A stretch of 64,000 nt of DNA from Gracilibacillus salitolerans (GTDB taxonomy: Bacteria; Bacillota; Bacilli; Bacillales; Amphibacillaceae): assembly GCF_009650095.1 (NCBI RefSeq), contig NZ_CP045915.1:1426001-1490000 (forward strand), read 5' to 3'. Made by a program: the position numbers and the translations under genes. Numbering within the stretch: position 1 is the stretch's first letter; each line of letters begins with the position of its first letter. Positions 17,173 through 26,510 of the stretch are shown piece after piece. The notes beneath the pieces were generated by a model that worked only from the letters and a program-made list of their open reading frames with translations, made no database searches and was not told where the DNA came from.

Positions 17173-18369
17173 ATGTCTGTTATTACAGTTAAAGATTTGT
17201 CGAAAATCTTTGGTAAAAAAACAAAAGAAGCACTCTCATTGTTAGATGAGGGTTATAAAAAAGAAGAAATTTTAGAAAAAACAGGCTGTACAGTCGGTGT
17301 GAACCGTGCAACATTTGAAGTCGAAGAAGGCGAAGTGTTTGTGATTATGGGGCTTTCCGGTAGTGGAAAGTCGACTCTCGTACGTTTATTGAATCGTTTG
17401 ATTGACCCTACGGAAGGTGATGTCGAAGTTTCTGGAGAAAATCTTGCGAAGGTAGGGAAAGAAACTTTACGAAAAGTACGTCGTGAAAAGATGAGCATGG
17501 TATTCCAAAAGTTCGGTTTATTCCCTTTTCGTACCGTGTTAGAGAACACAGAGTTCGGACTAGAAATTCAAGGGATGAAAAAAGAGGAACGAGCGAAAAA
17601 AGCTAAGGAAGCTTTGGAACTAGTAGGATTAGGAAGTTTTATTCACCAGTATCCAGATCAATTATCAGGCGGTATGCAACAACGTGTTGGATTAGCCCGT
17701 GCACTGGCAAACGATCCGGAAGTACTACTAATGGATGAAGCTTTTTCCGCATTAGATCCATTAATTCGAAAAGATATGCAAGATGAATTGTTGGATCTTC
17801 AACAAAAAATGAAGAAAACCATTATCTTCATTACGCATGATTTGGACGAGGCTTTACGAATAGGTGACCGGATTGCACTGATGAAGGATGGATCGATTGT
17901 TCAAATCGGTACTCCAGAAGAAATTTTAGTAAATCCAGCCAATGACTATGTAGAACGATTTGTTGAAGATGTTGATCGTTCCAAAGTATTAACAGCGAGT
18001 CATATCATGAAGCGACCAGAAACCGTTGATATTGAAAAACATGGTCCAAGAGTAGCGTTAGAAAGAATTCGAGAGCAAGGCTTATCAAGTATCTATGTGG
18101 TCGATCGCTCCAGACAACTAAAAGGCTATGTCACAGCGGATGATGTTAAAAAAGCACGAGAAAATGAAGAAAAGGATTTACACAGCATTCTACGTACAGA
18201 TATGCCAACAGTAGGATTAGAGGCACCAATTCATGAAATTTTTGAAATTATTCATGATGCGCCTGTACCTGTGGCTGTTGTCGAAGATGGCAAGATGAAA
18301 GGGATTATTGTACGAGGTGCAGTAATTGCAGCATTAGCAAATGGAAATGGGGTGACAGAAGATGCTTGA
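17173..18369 (+). CDS. opuAA: glycine betaine/proline ABC importer ATPase OpuAA
   Basis: 398 residues. This is the cytoplasmic ATPase of the OpuA/ProU-type osmolyte importer. Walker [10 protein letters not shown] (60-68), Q-loop, signature LSGGMQQR, Walker [14 protein letters not shown] and H-loop ITHDLDEA are intact. Two CBS domains (about 275-395) follow, which in OpuA proteins sense ionic strength. TTGAGGTGATAT precedes ATG 17173. The gene overlaps opuAB by eight bases. It heads opuAA-AB-AC, divergent from a GbsR-type regulator, so import is probably osmotically or substrate regulated. Confidence 0.95.
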   Translation: MSVITVKDLSKIFGKKTKEALSLLDEGYKKEEILEKTGCTVGVNRATFEVEEGEVFVIMGLSGSGKSTLVRLLNRLIDPTEGDVEVSGENLAKVGKETLRKVRREKMSMVFQKFGLFPFRTVLENTEFGLEIQGMKKEERAKKAKEALELVGLGSFIHQYPDQLSGGMQQRVGLARALANDPEVLLMDEAFSALDPLIRKDMQDELLDLQQKMKKTIIFITHDLDEALRIGDRIALMKDGSIVQIGTPEEILVNPANDYVERFVEDVDRSKVLTASHIMKRPETVDIEKHGPRVALERIREQGLSSIYVVDRSRQLKGYVTADDVKKARENEEKDLHSILRTDMPTVGLEAPIHEIFEIIHDAPVPVAVVEDGKMKGIIVRGAVIAALANGNGVTEDA

Positions 18370-19198
18370 TTTTATCCCCGAGATTCCAGTAGCACAGTGG
18401 ATTAATACGGCTGTTGATCGGATGAAAGATGCATTTGAATTTATTTTCGATCCAATCAAACAAGATTTTGGTCAATTCGTTGAAACTACTGCGGAATGGT
18501 TAAGTCAAATTCCAGCACTGATAATAATAATAATCGTTGCTCTCATCGCTTTTTTTGTATCTGGCAAGAAATTTGGGTTGGTTGCTTTTTCTATTATTGG
18601 TCTATGGTTTGTCTATAATCAAGGTTTATGGGAAGAGTTAATGTACACATTCACATTAGTTCTTTTTGCCAGTTTGATATCCATCATTATTGGTATTCCT
18701 GCCGGTATATGGATGTCGAAGAGCAAATGGGCACAAACGATTATTACACCAATATTGGACTTTATGCAGACGATGCCTGCTTTCGTTTATTTAATTCCTG
18801 CCGTTGTATTTTTCGGAATTGGGATGGTACCAGGTATTTTTGCATCTGTTGTATTCGCAACGCCACCTGTTGTCCGTTTTACTAATTTAGGTATTCGTCA
18901 AGTATCCAATGAGTTAGTGGAAGCTGCTGACGCATTTGGTACAACAGGATTACAAAAGCTTTTTAAAGTAGAATTACCAATGGCCAGAAAAACGATTATG
19001 GCTGGTGTAAACCAAACGGTAATGCTTGCGTTATCCATGGTTGTAATAGCATCGATGATTGGTGCACCGGGGCTAGGTGATAAAGTACTAACAGCTCTGC
19101 AACGTTCTCAAGAGGGACCAGGGTTTGTAGCAGGTTTTGGTATTGTTATTTTAGCAATTATTATTGACAGAGTTTCTCAAAACTTAAATAAAGGTTAA
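18362..19198 (+). CDS. opuAB: osmolyte ABC importer permease OpuAB
   Basis: 278 residues. An amphipathic N-terminal stretch (about 1-50) precedes the helices, and the EAA-type cytoplasmic loop ([22 protein letters not shown]) that contacts the ATPase is clear. It forms the membrane channel for glycine betaine or proline betaine. Its start lies within the end of opuAA, so translation is coupled. A hairpin separates it from the binding-protein gene. Confidence 0.95.
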   Translation: MLDFIPEIPVAQWINTAVDRMKDAFEFIFDPIKQDFGQFVETTAEWLSQIPALIIIIIVALIAFFVSGKKFGLVAFSIIGLWFVYNQGLWEELMYTFTLVLFASLISIIIGIPAGIWMSKSKWAQTIITPILDFMQTMPAFVYLIPAVVFFGIGMVPGIFASVVFATPPVVRFTNLGIRQVSNELVEAADAFGTTGLQKLFKVELPMARKTIMAGVNQTVMLALSMVVIASMIGAPGLGDKVLTALQRSQEGPGFVAGFGIVILAIIIDRVSQNLNKG

Positions 19199-19204
19199 GG
19201 TGAT

Positions 19205-19232
19205 AAACTTTTCCAGTTTAGCTGGAAAGTTT
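19205..19232 (+). other. intercistronic hairpin between opuAB and opuAC
   Basis: AAACTTTTCCAG (19205-19216) pairs with CTGGAAAGTTT (19222-19232) with one bulge and a TTTAG loop. It has no T-run. Such hairpins can protect or partly terminate transcripts and shift the ratio of binding protein to channel. That role is inferred. Confidence 0.5.
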
Positions 19233-19269
19233 AAATATAATGAAATTTTAGAAAAGGGGAAATTTATAC

Positions 19270-20184
19270 ATGTTAAAAACATGGAAGTCTTTTAGTTTAA
19301 TGACCGTATTAGTCTTAGTATTTGTACTTGCAGCTTGTGGTGCCGACGATGAAGGTGACAATGGAAATGATGAAGAAACTACAGATGAAGCAGCTGCTGT
19401 AGGTGAAGGTAAAGAAATTGAGTTAGTGTACGTAAACTGGGACACTGAAATTGCTTCAACACATGTTGTTGGAAAAGTCTTAGAAGATTTAGGTTATGAT
19501 GTAAAACTTACATCTATCGAAAATGCTGCAATGTGGGAAGCAGTAGCAAATGGTGAAGCAGATGGTATGGTTGCAGCATGGCTACCAGCAACACACGAAG
19601 CTCAATATGCAGAATTCGGTGATCAAGTAGTAGAGTTAGGACCAAACCTTGAAGGTGCTAAAATTGGTCTTGTCGTACCATCTTACATGGATGTTGATTC
19701 AATTGCAGACCTTACTGATGAAGCAGGTCAAACAATCACTGGTATTGAAGCAGGTGCTGGTGTTGTAGGAGCAGCAGAAGATGCACTTGAAGAATATGAT
19801 AACTTAAGTGACTGGAGTGTACAAACTTCTTCAAGTGGTGCAATGACGACACAACTAGGTGAAGCAATCGACAAAGAGGAAGGTATTATTGTAACTGGTT
19901 GGTCACCACACTGGAAATTTTCTGAGTATGACCTTAAATATCTAGAAGATCCAGAAGGTGTCTTCGGTGATGCAGAAACAATTGAAACAATGGTTCGTGA
20001 AGGATTAGAAGAAGATATGCCAAATGCGTATAAAGTATTAGATCAATTCGAGTGGACACAAGATGACAGTAACTCTGTTATGGTTGATCTTGTAGTAAAC
20101 GGAGTTGACCCAGAAGACGCTGCAGCAACTTGGGTTGAAGACAACCAAGAAAAAGTAGCTGAGTGGACTGAAGGCGTAGAATAA
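19270..20184 (+). CDS. opuAC: glycine betaine-binding lipoprotein OpuAC
   Basis: 304 residues. The lipoprotein signal ends in VLAACG (Cys about 23), so it is tethered outside the membrane. An acidic linker leads into an OpuAC-type substrate-binding fold with many Trp residues (NWDTEI, AAMWEAVA, AAWLPATH, GWSPHWKF), as expected for the aromatic cage that binds quaternary ammonium groups. Codon use looks like a highly expressed gene. A strong terminator follows at 20201-20232. Confidence 0.95.
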   Translation: MLKTWKSFSLMTVLVLVFVLAACGADDEGDNGNDEETTDEAAAVGEGKEIELVYVNWDTEIASTHVVGKVLEDLGYDVKLTSIENAAMWEAVANGEADGMVAAWLPATHEAQYAEFGDQVVELGPNLEGAKIGLVVPSYMDVDSIADLTDEAGQTITGIEAGAGVVGAAEDALEEYDNLSDWSVQTSSSGAMTTQLGEAIDKEEGIIVTGWSPHWKFSEYDLKYLEDPEGVFGDAETIETMVREGLEEDMPNAYKVLDQFEWTQDDSNSVMVDLVVNGVDPEDAAATWVEDNQEKVAEWTEGVE

Positions 20185-20198
20185 TTCATAGGTGAATT

Positions 20199-20238
20199 TG
20201 AATCCTCCTCGTAGGAATATGCGAGGAGGATTTTTTAC
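20199..20238 (+). terminator. Rho-independent terminator of opuA
   Basis: An 11-bp stem AATCCTCCTCG (20201-20211) with CGAGGAGGATT (20222-20232), then a T6 run. Confidence 0.9.
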
Positions 20239-20335
20239 GTTTTTGAAAAGTACCCGATACCAAAGCTGACAGGAGCAAGAGGCTGTATGTTAAGATATGC
20301 TTATCAAATGTAATAGAATAGAGGATGATTAGCAA

Positions 20336-21163
20336 TTGAAAACGGTACTTGTGACAGGAACTGGAAGTGGATTTGGCCTTTTAACAACACTAGAACTATT
20401 GAAAAAAGGTTACAGGGTTATTGCCACAATGAGAACATTACAATCCCGCAAGAAATTAATAGAAGCAGCAGAGACGGATCAATTAGCATCCCGATTAGAC
20501 GTTTTTGAAATGGATGTAACCAATGATCTGCACATTCAACATGTTAAAGAATACATACAAACTAAATATAAAAAACTCGATGTACTAATTAATAATGCCG
20601 GCTTTTGTCAAGCCGGATTTATCTCTGATTTATCGTTCGACGCATTTCATAAGCAGTTTGACGTAAATCTACATGGTGTTTTTCGTGTTACCAAAGCGAT
20701 GATGCCATTATTGGAGCAGACAAATAAGCCAAATATCATTAACATGAGCAGTATTAGTGGATATGCGGGGTTTCCGGGAATGTCTGCTTATTCTGCATCC
20801 AAATTTGCCTTAGAAGGCCTTAGTGAAAGTTTACGCATCGAATTACTTCCGAAAAACATATTCGTTTCCTTAGTGGAACCAGCATCTTACCAAACCGATA
20901 TTTGGGCCAAAAGTTTGTCTAGTATCGATCATTCTGAAATGGAAAAAGATCCATTTAAGAGTTCCGTCCTATCTCATGCACAGCAAGCATCACAATCGAG
21001 TGCAGATCCTAGAGAAGTGGCAGAATTAATTGTCTCTATCTGTAACAAAAAAAATCCAAAACTACGCTACCCAATTGGAAAAGGAGCAAGTATGTTATCT
21101 CTGGCAAAACGTTTTTTACCTTGGTCCTGGATTGAGAAAATAATCTGGAATAAACTTAAATAA
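20336..21163 (+). CDS. short-chain dehydrogenase/reductase
   Basis: 275 residues from TTG 20336, eight bases after GAGGATG. Classical SDR features are the NAD(P)-binding TGTGSGFG (7-14), NNAG, the active-site Ser in NMSSISG, and YSASK with catalytic Tyr and Lys. The substrate cannot be inferred. The next gene, a small membrane protein, follows 15 bases later and shares the transcript. Confidence 0.9.
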   Translation: MKTVLVTGTGSGFGLLTTLELLKKGYRVIATMRTLQSRKKLIEAAETDQLASRLDVFEMDVTNDLHIQHVKEYIQTKYKKLDVLINNAGFCQAGFISDLSFDAFHKQFDVNLHGVFRVTKAMMPLLEQTNKPNIINMSSISGYAGFPGMSAYSASKFALEGLSESLRIELLPKNIFVSLVEPASYQTDIWAKSLSSIDHSEMEKDPFKSSVLSHAQQASQSSADPREVAELIVSICNKKNPKLRYPIGKGASMLSLAKRFLPWSWIEKIIWNKLK

Positions 21164-21178
21164 CAAATAAAGGAAATA

Positions 21179-21573
21179 TATGTTAAGCAGCATTAAAAGC
21201 TTTATTTGTTCGATTGTTTATCCCTGTATATCTTATTTTAAGTGTGATTTTTCTGTTTATTTTCACAGGAAGGATCTGGTCCTTTTTAATCGCACTTATT
21301 ATAGTAGCTGCTATTTACGGCAGAATCTGTTATCGCGTATTCTTTAAAGGAGTGATGCCTTTCTCTGAATCCTATAAAGTTACTCAAAGTAAACAAACCG
21401 GGCAAGTTCTAGCGCTTTTAGCCGTAACAGTTGCATTTGGCTTTATTCATTACCTAACAACTCTTTTTGAAATCGGTCCGTATATTTTTATAGGTGTATT
21501 ATTGATTATTAATGCCTTTTTATGGAGAAAATATTTATCATCGCAAAAAAATCATCCCCAGCTAAGGGGATGA
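21179..21573 (+). pseudogene. small membrane protein gene with apparent early frameshift
   Basis: ATG 21179 has a fitting AAAGGAAA ribosome site and starts MLSSIK, but its frame continues into unlikely residues. The frame from about 21199 onwards encodes a good membrane protein of three or four helices (LFIPVYLILSV, then IWSFLIALII), ending in a basic tail. Dropping one A from the AAAA run at 21195-21198 joins both into MLSSIKALFVRLFIPVYLI. So this is a single-base insertion, a sequencing error, or a protein starting at the poorly placed TTG 21214. Cotranscribed with the SDR. The function is unknown. Confidence 0.5.
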
Positions 21574-21580
21574 TTCTTTA
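21545..21580. terminator. bidirectional terminator
   Basis: A 10-bp stem AATCATCCCC (21550-21559) with GGGGATGATT (21566-21575), with A6 on one side and a T-rich stretch on the other. It overlaps the 3' end of the small membrane gene and serves the convergent lipoprotein gene. Confidence 0.8.
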
Positions 21581-22360
21581 AATTAATTCTTCGATGTCAG
21601 CATTTTCTCTAAGTTCTTCAATTTTCGACTGAATTTCTTCTTGGCTTTCTTGTTGTTTCTGTGTAGATAGTGTTTGTTTAATTTCCTCTTGTACTTCTTC
21701 TAATGGTGGAAGATCCTCTTCACTTTCTTCTGCTACTGATTCGTAATATTCTTTGACCTCTTCGTCAGTTACTTCAATACCAAGCACCGATTCCATATAT
21801 TTGTTAGATAGCAAATCATTTTCGAGTTGTGCTTTGAAAGTTTCTTCTGTAAATCCACTAGTCTCAAGAACAGAAGCGAATTCATCGCCAAATTGCTCTT
21901 CTAAAGCAGCTATTTCATTGTCAATTTCTTCTTGATCAACAGTTAAACCCTCTGCTTCAGCATCCTGTCTGATCAATTCTTGGGTAATTAATTCATTTAA
22001 TGTTTGATCTTTTATTGCTTCTGTATCTTCTACATCTTGTCCAGATTGTTGTAACGTACTTTTAACAAGTGGGTACATTCGGTTATAGGAAGAACCACTA
22101 ATTTCTTCATCATTAATAGTTGCTACAGCCTGATCTTCCTCTACCAATTCATCTTCACTGACTGGATTTTGTTCTGGCTGTGCAGCTACATCCCCTTGTT
22201 CTTCACTTTCACCTTCAGCTGCGTCTTCACCCTCAGGTGTTTCTTCCGTTGCTGGTTCCTCAGTATTGTTTTCTTCAGCTGCATCATCGCCATTACCACA
22301 TGCAACAGTGATAACAGCCAAGCTAATCATCATTAATAGCATTATTATCTTCTTCATCAA
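21578..22360 (-). CDS. SurA/PrsA-like lipoprotein chaperone
   Basis: 260 residues. The lipobox ITVACG (Cys about 21) is followed by an acidic low-complexity linker (about 25-70) and a helical SurA N-terminal-type domain (about 75-245). This domain contains IKDQTLNELITQELIRQDAEAEGL, EEIDNEIAALEEQFG and a C-terminal helix of Gln/Glu. No rotamase (parvulin) domain is evident, so it would be a chaperone without isomerase activity. It is anchored on the outer face of the membrane. Single gene. Confidence 0.85.
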   Translation of the reverse strand: MMKKIIMLLMMISLAVITVACGNGDDAAEENNTEEPATEETPEGEDAAEGESEEQGDVAAQPEQNPVSEDELVEEDQAVATINDEEISGSSYNRMYPLVKSTLQQSGQDVEDTEAIKDQTLNELITQELIRQDAEAEGLTVDQEEIDNEIAALEEQFGDEFASVLETSGFTEETFKAQLENDLLSNKYMESVLGIEVTDEEVKEYYESVAEESEEDLPPLEEVQEEIKQTLSTQKQQESQEEIQSKIEELRENADIEELI

Positions 22361-22582
22361 CTAACAACCTCCATAAAACTCATTGTTTGTCCATTCAAAC
22401 ATATAATACACGGTAATTGCAAGTAAGATCATTTAAGGATTTTTAGCTTTACTCCTATCATGTCAGTAATCCAATAGAATTTATTACATTTAAACAACAA
22501 AAAAAAGCTTTTTTCATACTTTTTCCATAGTTTGGTTTTTCCTTTTCTTTATTGGGAATATTAGTAATAGGAGTGAAAATGG

Positions 22583-23251
22583 ATGAAAGATATGTCAAAG
22601 ATAGCTATCTTTACTTTAATAGGTGGATTTATCATCATTGTTTTAACGATGTCTCTTTTTATCGAATTAGCAGGGGATGTGCTAGAGGACGAAAAGTTTT
22701 ACGCTGATCGCATTTTTCAGGAGTATATCGTTTTTGCAGAGGGAGATTGGTTTTATCAGATGATGGGGTTAGTGACAGAAGCGGGATCTGTTCTCTTTTT
22801 GATGGTTGCATCGGTTATACTTGCAGTTTATCTATTTTTTGCGAAAAAAAGTAAATGGTATAGTCTGTTTTTTAGCATTAATATGATAGGGATCAGTCTG
22901 TTAACACAGGTGTTGAAGCTTATTTTTGAACGAGAGCGTCCGGAATTAATTGCGCAATATGGTGGTACCGGATTTAGTTTCCCCAGTGGTCACTCGACAG
23001 GATCAATAGCCTTTTACGGTTTTATTGTTTACTTACTCTGGAAAACAGTATCAACTAAATGGTTGAAATGGTTCTCTGTTCTGTTTTTTGTGTTACTAGC
23101 AATATCGATTGCATTTAGTCGTGTCGTACTAGGGGTTCACTTTTTTACAGATATTGTGGCAGGGATGTCATTAGGAGTGGCTTGGCTGATCATTTGTATC
23201 ATTGTTTTAGAATTTTTACTTTGGAGAGACAGAAAAAAGCGTAATTCTTGA
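22583..23251 (+). CDS. PAP2-family membrane phosphatase
   Basis: 222 residues with six helices. All three phosphatase motifs are present: KLIFERERP (motif 1), FPSGHSTGS (motif 2, catalytic His) and SRVVLGVHFFTDIVAG (motif 3). Relatives dephosphorylate undecaprenyl pyrophosphate or phosphatidylglycerophosphate at the outer membrane face. Which lipid is used here cannot be told. AATAGGAGTG precedes ATG 22583. Confidence 0.9.
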   Translation: MKDMSKIAIFTLIGGFIIIVLTMSLFIELAGDVLEDEKFYADRIFQEYIVFAEGDWFYQMMGLVTEAGSVLFLMVASVILAVYLFFAKKSKWYSLFFSINMIGISLLTQVLKLIFERERPELIAQYGGTGFSFPSGHSTGSIAFYGFIVYLLWKTVSTKWLKWFSVLFFVLLAISIAFSRVVLGVHFFTDIVAGMSLGVAWLIICIIVLEFLLWRDRKKRNS

Positions 23252-23269
23252 TTGCTGAATTACGCTATT
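23239..23269. terminator. bidirectional terminator
   Basis: AGCGTAATTC and GAATTACGCT arms with a nine-base loop (23239-23267) between the convergent PAP2 and manganese catalase genes. Confidence 0.7.
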
Positions 23270-23274
23270 GCTTT

Positions 23275-24111
23275 CTAGCATAAAGAAGGTGGAATATGGA
23301 AATTGGTATTAAATGTATAAGGTGGTGCTGGCTTCAAGGACGGTATACCACCATATGCAAGTGGATTTTGTACATAACGGAAGTTGGAACAACCATCCAT
23401 GGAACGTCCATGAGCCCATCTTCCTTCTGCACTTTCGTCTCCTTGTGAGAAGTTATAAAAATCATATGCTACTTGCTGTTTCTCAAGACTACGAGGGAAA
23501 GTGGAAGGAACCACTACACCTTCTTTTTCTTCTAATTCTTCAATAGCAGCTAACCACATATTTTGGTGCATCGTATCCCGGGCAATTAAGAAGGAAAGCA
23601 TATCTTTAACACCGCGATCAGATGTCATTTCATACAGTCTGGATACTTGTAAACGTCCCTGAGATTCCGCATTTAAATTAGCTCGAAAGTCTGCCAGCAG
23701 GTTTCCACTTGCAATAATATAATCTGCTGTCCATCGATTACCGATACTGTCCCCAGGCATTGCACCTAATCCGGATACGATCGCATGCTGTGGATTCATC
23801 CCGCCGATAATAGCACCTAGAACGGGATCTTTTGCCGCTTCTTCCAAGTCACCAACAGGTGCATCATCTAAGAGACGAGCAATCATCGTTGCTAACATCT
23901 CAACATGTGCTATTTCTTCTGTACCGACATCCATTAACAAATCCTTATATTTACCATCCATTCGAACGTTCCAGCCTTGAAATAAGTATTGCATGGTAAC
24001 CGAAATTTCCCCGAATTGGCCACCCAACACTTCTTGTAATTGTCTCGCAAAAAGCGGATCAGGACGATCAGGCTTAGCTGGATATTGCAGTTCTTTCACA
24101 TGATAGAACAT
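23275..24111 (-). CDS. manganese catalase
   Basis: 278 residues. A di-manganese, non-haem catalase that converts hydrogen peroxide to water and oxygen. Ferritin-like helices carry the metal ligands: Glu in GQFGEISVTMQYL, EEIAHVEM (Glu-x-x-His), and later RDTMHQNMW. The proline-rich tail NTNFHIPPSLC is typical of the Bacillus YjqC-type enzymes, some of which are spore-coat associated. The window also has a haem catalase at 26511. Single gene. Confidence 0.92.
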   Translation of the reverse strand: MFYHVKELQYPAKPDRPDPLFARQLQEVLGGQFGEISVTMQYLFQGWNVRMDGKYKDLLMDVGTEEIAHVEMLATMIARLLDDAPVGDLEEAAKDPVLGAIIGGMNPQHAIVSGLGAMPGDSIGNRWTADYIIASGNLLADFRANLNAESQGRLQVSRLYEMTSDRGVKDMLSFLIARDTMHQNMWLAAIEELEEKEGVVVPSTFPRSLEKQQVAYDFYNFSQGDESAEGRWAHGRSMDGCSNFRYVQNPLAYGGIPSLKPAPPYTFNTNFHIPPSLC

Positions 24112-24308
24112 TTAATCACATCCTTAAAAAGTAGGTCTCTGTCCATACTCTATGCACAGGCGTTTATCTATGTTACAAAAAAACTATGAGCAAAGGAGTG
24201 TCCAATTCATGGTCCGTCTAAGAAGATATCACTTCAAGTTCAATCATGTGACCCTTTTATAATTTCTTGCTATACTTATCTGGTAACAAAAAGTAAGCAA
24301 GGGGGAAT

Positions 24309-25337
24309 TTGAAAGTGGATCAATTATTCAGTCCTTTTCAAATAAAAAATTTAGAACTCAATAATCGTGTGGTAATGCCACCAATGTGTCAATATTCAGT
24401 GACAAAAAAAGATGGTACGCCTAATGACTGGCATTATACCCATTATGTAAGTAGAGCAATTGGCGGTACCGGACTTGTTATCGTGGAAATGACAAACGTC
24501 GAGCCAGACGGACGAATCTCTAATAATTGCTTAGGATTCTGGTCAGATGAGCAAATTCCAGCATACAAAAAAATCGTCGATGCTGTGCATGAGCAAGGCT
24601 CCAAAATCGCTATCCAAATCGCACATGCTGGACGAAAAGCGGAAGATGCAGAAACACCTGTCGCTCCTTCTGCGATACGATTTAGTGAGAAATATAAAGA
24701 ACCACGCGCACTTACTACGGAAGAAGTACAAGAAATGGTCGATAAATTCCGTCAATCCGTTCGCCGTGCAGTCGAAGCAGGTTTTGATGCGATTGAATTA
24801 CATGGTGCTCACGGATACTTAATTCATCAGTTCCATTCAAGCTATACCAATAAGCGTGCTGATGAATATAGTGAACTTACGCGCTTTGGTACAGAAGTAG
24901 TAAAAGCAGCAAAAAGTGAAATGCCTGTAGATATGCCATTGATTATGCGGATATCCGCAACTGAATTTGTGGAAGAAGGCTATCAATTACAAGGTGGCAT
25001 CGAACTGGCAAAAGCCTATAAAGAAGCTGGTGTAGACATGTTCCACATCAGTGCTGGTGGTGAAGGTGCAATTGCCCCATCACGTAATCCAGGTGGTCAT
25101 GCAGGCTATATGGTTCCTTTTGCCAGAGCGATGCGTGAAGCGCTAGAGGTACCAGTAATTGCAGTAGGTCGTTTAGAAGATGCTCAATTAGCGGATTCTA
25201 TAATCGGTAATCAGGATGCAGACCTTGTTGCTGTCGGTAGAGGAATGCTTCGTGATCCTTATTGGTCGATTCGTGCTGCTCGAGAGTTAGGACAGGAGAT
25301 GGAAGTACCTGTTCAATATGAGCGGGGATTTGCCTGA
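24309..25337 (+). CDS. namA: NADPH-dependent ene-reductase NamA (old yellow enzyme)
   Basis: 342 residues. An FMN-dependent TIM-barrel enzyme of the YqjM/NamA class, which reduces activated carbon-carbon double bonds. Landmarks are PPMCQYSV (the class-specific Cys), the HAGRKA motif, ELHGAHGYLIHQFHS and VGRGMLRDPYW. It starts at TTG 24309 or GTG 24315, both behind AAGGGGG. Monocistronic, followed by its own terminator. Confidence 0.93.
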   Translation: MKVDQLFSPFQIKNLELNNRVVMPPMCQYSVTKKDGTPNDWHYTHYVSRAIGGTGLVIVEMTNVEPDGRISNNCLGFWSDEQIPAYKKIVDAVHEQGSKIAIQIAHAGRKAEDAETPVAPSAIRFSEKYKEPRALTTEEVQEMVDKFRQSVRRAVEAGFDAIELHGAHGYLIHQFHSSYTNKRADEYSELTRFGTEVVKAAKSEMPVDMPLIMRISATEFVEEGYQLQGGIELAKAYKEAGVDMFHISAGGEGAIAPSRNPGGHAGYMVPFARAMREALEVPVIAVGRLEDAQLADSIIGNQDADLVAVGRGMLRDPYWSIRAARELGQEMEVPVQYERGFA

Positions 25338-25342
25338 TAATA

Positions 25343-25375
25343 ATAAAGACGTCACTCAGTGGCGTCTTTTCTTTT
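25343..25375 (+). terminator. Rho-independent terminator
   Basis: AAAGACGTCAC (25345-25355) pairs with GTGGCGTCTTT (25359-25369) with one mismatch; T-rich tail. Confidence 0.85.
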
Positions 25376-25430
25376 TAGTAGGAATGTTCTAAAATAGGTT
25401 ACAGGATAAATTGAAAAGGACGTGAACATA

Positions 25431-26195
25431 TTGCAATTCAGACCTTGTATCGACTTGCATCAAGGAAAAGTAAAACAAATCGTAGGTGCTACCCTTAATA
25501 ATGAAAACAAAAATGTAATAGAAAATTATGTTTCTACATATGACAGTAGCTATTACGCAGAAATGTTTCGTGAAGATAAGTTAACTGGCGGTCACGTGAT
25601 TATGTTGGGTGATGGCAATAAAGAAGCAGCAATCCAAGCTTTACAAACATATCCAGGCGGATTACAAGTTGGTGGGGGAATAAATGCCGATAATGCAGAA
25701 GAGTTCCTACAAGCAGGAGCGTCTCACGTTATTGTCACTTCTTATATTTTTCATGATGGCGAATTAAAAATGGACCGTTTAGAAAAATTAATCGAAAAAA
25801 TTGGTAAAGAAAATCTTGTGATTGACTTAAGCTGTAAACAAAAAGATGGTAAATGGTATGTCGTCACAGATAAATGGACGAAATTCAGTAATATCGAAAT
25901 AACTCCATCAACGGTTAAAGACTTAGAAAATTATTGTGATGAGTTTTTAATTCATGCCGCAGATGTAGAAGGAAAACGAGGCGGTATCGAGGAAAACTTA
26001 GTAGCTAAGCTCGCTGACAATGTATCGATTCCAACCACTTATGCTGGAGGTGTCCGTTCTATAGAAGATCTTGAGCTTTTTGAGCAATTAGCAAAAGGTA
26101 AACTACACGTGACAATAGGCAGTGCCCTTGATATTTTTGGTGGAGACTTATCTTATCAAGAGGTTGTGGAATATTGTAAACTTGGAGATAAATAA
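25431..26195 (+). CDS. hisA: HisA-type ProFAR isomerase, eukaryotic-like
   Basis: 254 residues from TTG 25431, about ten bases after AAAAGGA; a GTG at 25422 is too close to that site. The TIM-barrel isomerase converts ProFAR to PRFAR in histidine synthesis. FRPCIDLHQGKVKQIVG, QVGGGIN, HAADVEGKRGGI and TYAGGVRS are visible. The N-terminal motif and layout are those I associate with yeast HIS6/plant HisA rather than standard bacterial HisA. No other his gene is in the window, so it is an orphan. It may be a second HisA or a relocated only copy. Confidence 0.8.
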   Translation: MQFRPCIDLHQGKVKQIVGATLNNENKNVIENYVSTYDSSYYAEMFREDKLTGGHVIMLGDGNKEAAIQALQTYPGGLQVGGGINADNAEEFLQAGASHVIVTSYIFHDGELKMDRLEKLIEKIGKENLVIDLSCKQKDGKWYVVTDKWTKFSNIEITPSTVKDLENYCDEFLIHAADVEGKRGGIEENLVAKLADNVSIPTTYAGGVRSIEDLELFEQLAKGKLHVTIGSALDIFGGDLSYQEVVEYCKLGDK

Positions 26196-26227
26196 GAAAT
26201 CGAAGAAAGAATTGTTGAATAAATGAG

Positions 26228-26397
26228 TCTAAAAGCCGGGAGTAGTGCAAAAAGGGAATCTCGTGTCTGAAAGAAGGGCTCTAAAAGCCGGGAGCAGTGC
26301 AAAAAAGGGAATCTCGTGTCTGAAAGAAGGGCTCTAAAAGCCGGGAGCAGCGCCAAAAGTCAAGCTCGCGTCCGAAAGAAGTGCTCTAAAAAGCCAG
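26228..26397. repeat. 52-bp tandem repeat, three units plus a partial fourth
   Basis: Units start at 26228, 26280, 26333 and 26385 (period 52-53) with TCTAAAAGCCGGGAG. The first two are nearly identical and the third diverges. There are no unique spacers, so it is not a CRISPR array. It lies between hisA and the convergent catalase gene, with no open frame of note. Confidence 0.85.
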
Positions 26398-26463
26398 TAA
26401 CAATACCAGTCGGAGTATGCCGCCGAATAGAAAAAACTTCTACTTTTTTGTTCAGATAAGATA

Positions 26464-26502
26464 AAAAAAACCTTGGAATAGTGCACCACTCCAAGGATTT
26501 TA
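26464..26502 (-). terminator. terminator of the catalase gene
   Basis: Read on the minus strand, CCTTGGAGTGG pairs with the TATTCCAAGG region and a run of T follows (plus strand A7 at about 26464-26470). Confidence 0.75.
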
Positions 26503-26510
26503 AGTATCAA

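Noticed and set aside
24112..24308. Sigma-B promoter for the manganese catalase
   Set aside because: GAGTAT on the minus strand resembles a -10, but no matching -35 is present at the right distance.
26228..26397. Regularly spaced repeats that could suggest a CRISPR array
   Set aside because: Units are contiguous 52-bp tandem copies without unique spacers, and no cas genes are near.
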